This document shows positions 60,102-64,000 of a stretch of 64,000 bases of DNA, one piece after another (positions within the stretch are counted from its first letter, which is position 1; each line of letters begins with the position of its first letter). A program made the translations under genes and the position numbers. The stretch covers positions 248,001 through 312,000 of the forward strand of contig NZ_BOPF01000003.1 of assembly GCF_016863615.1 (NCBI RefSeq), given 5' to 3'. Source of the stretch: Virgisporangium aliadipatigenens (lineage in GTDB: Bacteria > Actinomycetota > Actinomycetes > Mycobacteriales > Micromonosporaceae). The notes beneath the pieces were generated by a model. That model worked only from the letters and a program-made list of their open reading frames with translations. It searched no databases and was not told where the DNA came from.

Positions 60102-60107
60102 TATAGT
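60102..60107 (+). promoter_or_regulatory. -10 element before the amidohydrolase gene
   Basis: TATAGT is a good principal-sigma -10 box, 45 bp before the amidohydrolase ATG. At -35 spacing the sequence (ATGATC around 60079-60084) is poor, which fits a promoter needing an activator such as the divergent SARP. Confidence 0.45.
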
Positions 60108-60151
60108 GCCCGAAGTGTCAGCGTGAAGAGCATGGATGGAGTTTGTCGCCG

Positions 60152-61198
60152 ATGGCGTTCGAGGTGCGTGGTGTTGTCCTGCCGGAGCGGGAGCAACGGA
60201 CTCTCTGGATAGTCGACGGCCTCGTGCGCCTGGAACCGGTGGCCGGAGCCGAGGTTGTCGTCGACGGTGGATGGCTGGTGCCCGGCCTCGTCGACGTCCA
60301 CACCCATCCCGGGACCGAGAAGCCGGGTGACCGCCTGGACGACGGGATGCTGCGTCGACACCTCGCGGAGCACCGCGACGCCGGGGTGCTGCTCGTCCGG
60401 ACGCCCGGGACCGCGGCACGGATCCCGGCGTGGGTGGACGAGGACGAGGACATGCCCCGTGTGCGGTCGGCCGGTCCGTGGTTGGCCACTCCCGGCCGGT
60501 TCTTCGCCGATTACGGCAGGCATGTCCGAGAGGAGGAACTCGTCGCCGCCGCGGTGGAGGAGGCGCAGGCGTCCTCGGGATGGTGCAAGGTGGTGGGCGA
60601 CTGGAAGCCGGACGATCCACCGGTGCCGCTGGAACTGCTCACCGCGGTCACCTCCGCCGTGCATGCCGTCGGAGGGCGGGTGTCGGTGCACTGCCAGACC
60701 GCCGAGGGTGGGCGCAACGCGGTGCTGGCCGGTGTCGACAGCATCGAGCACGGGATGCATCTCGACCCGGACCTGCTGCACCGGATGGCGGACCAGGGTA
60801 CGGCGCTCGTCCCCACGGTGACGGTTTTCGGGAGCAAGGCCGATTGGATGCGTGCGCAGGAGCGCAACCCGTTCAGGGACTGGTGGTTGCGGGGCTGGGA
60901 CGCGATGCTGCCCATGGTCGGGGCGGCGCACGAGGCGGGGGTGACGGTGCTTGCCGGCACGGACAGCATGCCGTTCGGCAACGTGGCCGACGAAGTTGCC
61001 TGGCTGGCGCGCGCGGGCCTGCCCAACGAGCATGCCCTCGCGGCCGCGTCGTGGTCGGCGAGGTCCTGGTTGGGGCTGCCCGGACTGGTCGACGGCGCAC
61101 TGGCGGACCTGGTCGCCTATGCCGACGATCCGACCAGGGACACGGCCGTCCTGAAGGAACCCGCCCGTGTCATTCTGCGCGGTCGCATAGTGCGCTGA
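60152..61198 (+). CDS. Amidohydrolase-superfamily metal hydrolase
   Basis: A 348-residue TIM-barrel hydrolase. The metal site is visible: DVHTHPG (HxH), a Lys in WCKVVGDW that may be carbamylated or replaced, SVHCQT, SIEHGMHL and the catalytic Asp in LAGTDSMP. This is the imidazolonepropionase/dipeptidase-like branch. ATG 60152 has GGAG 10 bp upstream; an upstream TTG is too close. It precedes the precursor gene by 85 bp. Bottromycin and streptamidine pathways also pair an amidohydrolase with YcaO enzymes, so a role in peptide trimming or modification is plausible but unproven. Confidence 0.87.
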   Translation: MAFEVRGVVLPEREQRTLWIVDGLVRLEPVAGAEVVVDGGWLVPGLVDVHTHPGTEKPGDRLDDGMLRRHLAEHRDAGVLLVRTPGTAARIPAWVDEDEDMPRVRSAGPWLATPGRFFADYGRHVREEELVAAAVEEAQASSGWCKVVGDWKPDDPPVPLELLTAVTSAVHAVGGRVSVHCQTAEGGRNAVLAGVDSIEHGMHLDPDLLHRMADQGTALVPTVTVFGSKADWMRAQERNPFRDWWLRGWDAMLPMVGAAHEAGVTVLAGTDSMPFGNVADEVAWLARAGLPNEHALAAASWSARSWLGLPGLVDGALADLVAYADDPTRDTAVLKEPARVILRGRIVR

Positions 61199-61214
61199 AC
61201 GGCCGGTCCGTTCG

Positions 61215-61243
61215 TTGACCGCATCGGTCTTCGTTGATACGGT
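61215..61243 (+). promoter_or_regulatory. Promoter of the RiPP precursor gene
   Basis: TTGACC (61215-61220) and TACGGT (61238-61243) are 17 bp apart, a good housekeeping-type promoter between the amidohydrolase stop and the precursor. It would give a leader of about 35 nt with GAGAGGA as ribosome-binding site. Confidence 0.6.
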
Positions 61244-61283
61244 TCGGCCCGATCATCGTCGGGTCGTATCGAGAGGACAGGGC

Positions 61284-61406
61284 ATGGAACAGCTGAAGGC
61301 ACAGCTCGACGAAATTCGGGAAAGCGTCGACCTTGCCGACGTTTTTGACGAGATCTCGGCGAAGACGTCGTGCTGCACCGACATGTCCGGCGCTCCGTCG
61401 GAGTGA
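61284..61406 (+). CDS. RiPP precursor peptide (40 aa)
   Basis: A short acidic peptide: a leader of about 27 residues (MEQLKAQLDEIRES..., containing VDLADVFDEIS) followed by the probable core TSCCTDMSGAPSE. The core has two adjacent cysteines (30, 31), Thr28, Ser29, Thr32, Ser35 and Ser39, all possible sites for azoline or dehydration chemistry, and backbone amides for thioamidation. AGAGGA lies 7 bp before ATG 61284. Placed directly before TfuA and YcaO, with its own promoter and a hairpin after the stop, as usual for precursors needing high expression. I do not recognise the core; the cleavage site is a guess. Confidence 0.85.
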   Translation: MEQLKAQLDEIRESVDLADVFDEISAKTSCCTDMSGAPSE

Positions 61407-61440
61407 CTTTGCCGCGCCGGTCTCGGTCGGCGTAGCACCA

Positions 61441-61494
61441 CGGAGAGGCTCCCGTCGGATTTCCGGGGGCCTCTCCGTCGCGAATTTGATTCGC
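61441..61494 (+). terminator. Hairpin pair between precursor and tfuA (attenuator)
   Basis: CGGAGAGGCTCCCG (61441-61454) pairs with CGGGGGCCTCTCCG (61464-61477) along 14 bp with one G-T wobble and a 9-nt loop. A second hairpin GCGAAT/ATTCGC (61480-61494, loop TTG) follows at once. There is no T-run. Position between precursor and enzymes fits partial termination or mRNA stabilisation, giving more peptide than enzyme. Confidence 0.75.
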
Positions 61495-61537
61495 CCAAGG
61501 AAGACCTTCGTTTCCATCGACGGAAGACATCGGTATC

Positions 61538-62926
61538 TTGACGGTTCACGTTTTTGTGGGCCCCACCCTGCGCTCCCGCTCGGTGTCGGGCATCGATCCC
61601 GACTTCCGGATCCATCCGCCGGTCCTGCACGGTGACCTGCTGCGGATCGATGCCGGGCCGGACGACGTCGTCGTGCTGATAGACGGTGGCTATCATCACG
61701 CGGCATCGGTCCGGCACAAAGAAATTCTGAGTGTGATCGATGCCGGGGCCGTGGTCGTCGGATGTTCCAGCATGGGTGCATTGCGCGCCGCGGAGCTGGC
61801 GACATTCGGCATGATCGGCAATGGTGCCGTCTTCGAGGCGTTCCGTTCGGGTCGTGTGGAAGCCGACGACGAGGTGGCGCTGGCGCACGGTGAACCTCCC
61901 GACTACCGCCGGTTCAGCGAGCCGCTCATCAACATGCGGATCGCGGTTGAAGCGGCCCGGCGAATCGGCGCGGTTTCCGAAACGGAGGCCGCCGCGATAG
62001 TCGACCGAGCGCGTTCCATGCACTATTCGATGCGTTCCTGGAAGCGGCTCGAAGTGGAGTTCGCCGACGCGGGACACCTGTCGGCAGCCGTCCGACGCGT
62101 ACGGTCGTTCCTCGACACGCATCCGGAACACGCCGACGTCAAAGCCGCTGACGCGGTGGACACACTGACGCGGCTCGACGAGATCGTGGCCGGAGCGACC
62201 GACCGGCCGACGGCGTGGACCGGCTCGCCCGAGTGGCGCAACCGCTTTCTCTACGAATGGACGGCCGATGCGGCCGGCGGTGACGTCGACGGCGTGTGGG
62301 TACCGCACGGCGCCGTGATCCGGTACCGGCAGGTGTACGACGTGGACTTCCCGCGGCGCTGGCGACGGTTCGTCATGCGGGAAATTCTCTCCACGGAAGG
62401 GCTCGACACCGTGACGCTGACCGATCGAGACATCGAACGTCGTGCGCTCGATGTGGCCGGCACCCGCGGCCTGCGGGCAGCGACCCTCACGCCGGAGCAG
62501 ACCGGCGAATGGCTTCTCGGGGACGCCGAGGCGTCGTTGCCCGCGGCGGAGCGGATCGCCCGGGTGCTGATCCGCTCCTACCGGCCGCCGCGGGGCATCC
62601 ACGATCTTCTGACCGGTGAGCCGGATCTCGCCGTCGACCCGTACGCACGGGGTTGCGTCGCCGAGTCCTCGGTGGTGAACGCCACTGTGGCCACCTGGGG
62701 CGCCGGGCAGGGTGTCGACAACCTGAAGGAGTCGACCCTGCGCGCCCATCTGGCGGCGACCTGGCGCGTGGCCGACCGGTTCGACGCGCTGACCGCCCGA
62801 GCCCGTGATCGCGGTCTGTCCTCACTCTCGGCGGCCGTCGAGGCGGTACGGCCCTTCTTTCTCAGGCACCACCTTCAGCTCGCATCGACCGCGGGCGCCG
62901 CCGCGGACGGCGCTGAACCGTCGTGA
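61538..62926 (+). CDS. TfuA-like protein
   Basis: Partner protein of YcaO enzymes (462 residues). The conserved N-terminal half has VFVGPTL, HGDLLRID, IDGGYHHAASVRHKEIL, the signature GCSSMGALRAAEL (75-87), and DDEVALAHGEP. TfuA proteins help YcaO install thioamides in methyl-coenzyme M reductase and in thioviridamide-type peptides, perhaps by delivering sulfur. The 250-residue C-terminal extension (about 215-462) is longer than the minimal domain and may bind the precursor. TTG 61538 is chosen since it gives the family N-terminus (TVHVFVGPTL) and has GGAAGA upstream. Its stop overlaps the YcaO start. Confidence 0.9.
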   Translation: MTVHVFVGPTLRSRSVSGIDPDFRIHPPVLHGDLLRIDAGPDDVVVLIDGGYHHAASVRHKEILSVIDAGAVVVGCSSMGALRAAELATFGMIGNGAVFEAFRSGRVEADDEVALAHGEPPDYRRFSEPLINMRIAVEAARRIGAVSETEAAAIVDRARSMHYSMRSWKRLEVEFADAGHLSAAVRRVRSFLDTHPEHADVKAADAVDTLTRLDEIVAGATDRPTAWTGSPEWRNRFLYEWTADAAGGDVDGVWVPHGAVIRYRQVYDVDFPRRWRRFVMREILSTEGLDTVTLTDRDIERRALDVAGTRGLRAATLTPEQTGEWLLGDAEASLPAAERIARVLIRSYRPPRGIHDLLTGEPDLAVDPYARGCVAESSVVNATVATWGAGQGVDNLKESTLRAHLAATWRVADRFDALTARARDRGLSSLSAAVEAVRPFFLRHHLQLASTAGAAADGAEPS

Positions 62927-64000
62927 CACCTGCCGTCGCGGTGTCGGCCCCGAAGGTCTTCTTCGCCGGCACCCACCGGACCAGAGCGCCGCAGGAGACG
63001 TGGGAACGCGTGCTCCCGAAGCTCCCGCGGTTCGGTATCACCCGGGTGGCCGACGTGACCGGCCTCGACACCATCGGCATTCCGGTCGCGATGGCGATCA
63101 GGCCGTTGGCGAGGACACTGAGCGTCTCCCAGGGAAAAGGGCAGTCGCTGCTGCTGGCCAAGGTTTCCGCGGCCATGGAGTCCGTCGAACTGTGGCACGC
63201 GGAGCATGTCGCGCCGCCGATCGTGTTCGCCCAGGCGAGGGCGTCCGAACTGGACCTGCCGTACCGCATCGACGACCTGGCGAGAACGCCCGGCGCGCTG
63301 GTCGGTGACGACACCCCGCTGGACTGGATCATGGGACGCGGTGTGCTGACCGGAAAGCCGGTACCCGTCCCCGCCGTCGTGGTGCGGATGCTCGGTCCGC
63401 ACGAACGGCGCTGGAACCCGACCGGGTTCGTGCGCAACAGCAACGGACTGGCCTCCGGCAACTCGGTCGCGGAGGCGGCTCTCCACGCGCTGTACGAGAC
63501 CGTCGAGCGGGACGCGGTGAGTTCGCTGCCGGCGGGCGAGTTCGGCGCCAAGATCGAGACGAGCGGGATCGACGACGGCGGCAGTCGGCACCTCCTCGAC
63601 CTGATCCGCCGAGCGGACGTGGAGCTGGAGGTCCACCACGTTCCGAGCCGGCTGGGCATACCGTGCTTCGCCGCACGCCTGTGGAGCGCCGACTTTTCCG
63701 TCACCAGCATCGGCTTCGGCGCGCACCTCGCGGTCGATGTGGCGTTCTCCCGGGCGGTCACGGAGGCCGCACAGAGCAGGCTCACGGTCATCGCGGGCAG
63801 CCGGGACGACATTCCCGCCCTGTACAGCCAGGTGCGCGAGGGTGCGCGCGCGCTGCCTCCCGTCCCTGGCGCGAGGATCGCCTGGACCGACGTGCCGGAT
63901 CCGCCACGACCACCGTTCGAGGACCTGGCGGCCGAGTTGCGGTGGGCCGCCGCGTCGCTGACGGCGCTCGTCGGACATGAGCCGATCCTCGTGGACCTCA
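62923..64000 (+). CDS. YcaO-domain enzyme, C-terminus beyond window (partial)
   Basis: ATP-dependent cyclodehydratase/thioamide synthetase. 359 codons are present and the frame is open at the window end. GTG 62923 overlaps the TfuA stop (GTGA). Features: N-terminal FFAGTHRTRAPQETWERV typical of TfuA-associated members, ATP/Mg motif SQGKG (69-73) with E86 and E89 in MESVE, NGLASGNSVAEAALHALYETVERD (E192, E195), and EAAQSRLTVIAGSRDDI near the end. Together with TfuA it should act on the backbone of the 40-residue precursor. No E1-like (ocin-ThiF) partner or flavin dehydrogenase is seen in the window, which favours thioamidation over azole formation. Confidence 0.92.
   Translation, partial: MTPAVAVSAPKVFFAGTHRTRAPQETWERVLPKLPRFGITRVADVTGLDTIGIPVAMAIRPLARTLSVSQGKGQSLLLAKVSAAMESVELWHAEHVAPPIVFAQARASELDLPYRIDDLARTPGALVGDDTPLDWIMGRGVLTGKPVPVPAVVVRMLGPHERRWNPTGFVRNSNGLASGNSVAEAALHALYETVERDAVSSLPAGEFGAKIETSGIDDGGSRHLLDLIRRADVELEVHHVPSRLGIPCFAARLWSADFSVTSIGFGAHLAVDVAFSRAVTEAAQSRLTVIAGSRDDIPALYSQVREGARALPPVPGARIAWTDVPDPPRPPFEDLAAELRWAAASLTALVGHEPILVDL

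Noticed and set aside
61215-61283. In-frame TTG upstream of the precursor giving a 63-residue peptide
   Set aside because: It coincides with the -35 box of the likely promoter and has no ribosome-binding site, while ATG 61284 has a strong one.

Overview
This window is GC-rich chromosomal DNA of an actinomycete. The codons are strongly G/C-ending with almost no TTA, ATGA and GTGA gene overlaps are frequent, and the core actinobacterial block pgsA-like / DUF881 / sbp / DUF881 / gcvH / garA / ftsR / bifunctional nuclease / MerR / gcvP is intact (about 15.8-25.5 kb; the same order as Rv1822-Rv1832 of Mycobacterium tuberculosis). Secreted GH9/GH3 cellulolytic enzymes with CBM2 modules, a DUF5999 protein, an AfsR-type SARP and the overall style suggest a filamentous genus such as a member of the Micromonosporaceae. 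The genus is an inference.

Layout. 0-3 kb: an archaeal-type aspartyl-tRNA synthetase behind the 3' half of a translational T-box, then a TPR-GGDEF diguanylate cyclase. 3-7 kb: a large STAND NTPase with a WD40 double propeller, two TTA codons and a RHIM-like amyloid motif at its N-terminus. 7-13.2 kb: a divergent surface-glycan locus with four sulfotransferases, a GT4 glycosyltransferase and a lipoprotein glycosidase. 13.2-15.8 kb: a secreted CocE/NonD (S15-type) hydrolase and an unknown membrane-anchored protein. 15.8-25.6 kb: the conserved pgsA-gcvP block, with a glycine riboswitch in front of gcvP. 25.7-33.6 kb: DUF5999, a PabB-like enzyme, pirin with a palindromic operator, a VWA lipoprotein-like protein, peptide deformylase, and a TetR/MMPL pair with its operator. 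33.6-37.4 kb: three tandem paralogues that look like M48 peptidases with the zinc site lost. 37.5-40.5 kb: two convergent secreted subtilases sharing a strong terminator. 40.6-45.2 kb: small metabolic and stress genes, including hsp20 with a HAIR/HspR operator, and a 169-bp foldback element. 45.2-49.8 kb: a GH9-GH3 cellulase operon under a CebR-type box. 49.9-55.7 kb: a DUF4331 operon, two tandem LRR proteins, DUF4291 and a secreted PI-PLC.

55.9-64 kb (running off the end) is the start of a ribosomally synthesised peptide (RiPP) gene cluster. It holds a methyltransferase and a SARP regulator on the minus strand, then a divergent amidohydrolase, a 40-residue precursor peptide ending in TSCCTDMSGAPSE, a TfuA protein and a YcaO cyclodehydratase/thioamide synthetase truncated by the window edge. 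TfuA and YcaO overlap by 4 bp, a hairpin pair separates the short precursor gene from them, and a promoter sits directly in front of the precursor. TfuA-YcaO pairs install thioamides in other systems, so this is a candidate thioamidated or azoline-bearing peptide whose sequence I do not recognise. It is the strongest candidate for a new system here.

No tRNA, rRNA, CRISPR array, prophage or complete insertion sequence was seen. The long open frames antisense to most genes are GC-bias shadows and were left out.
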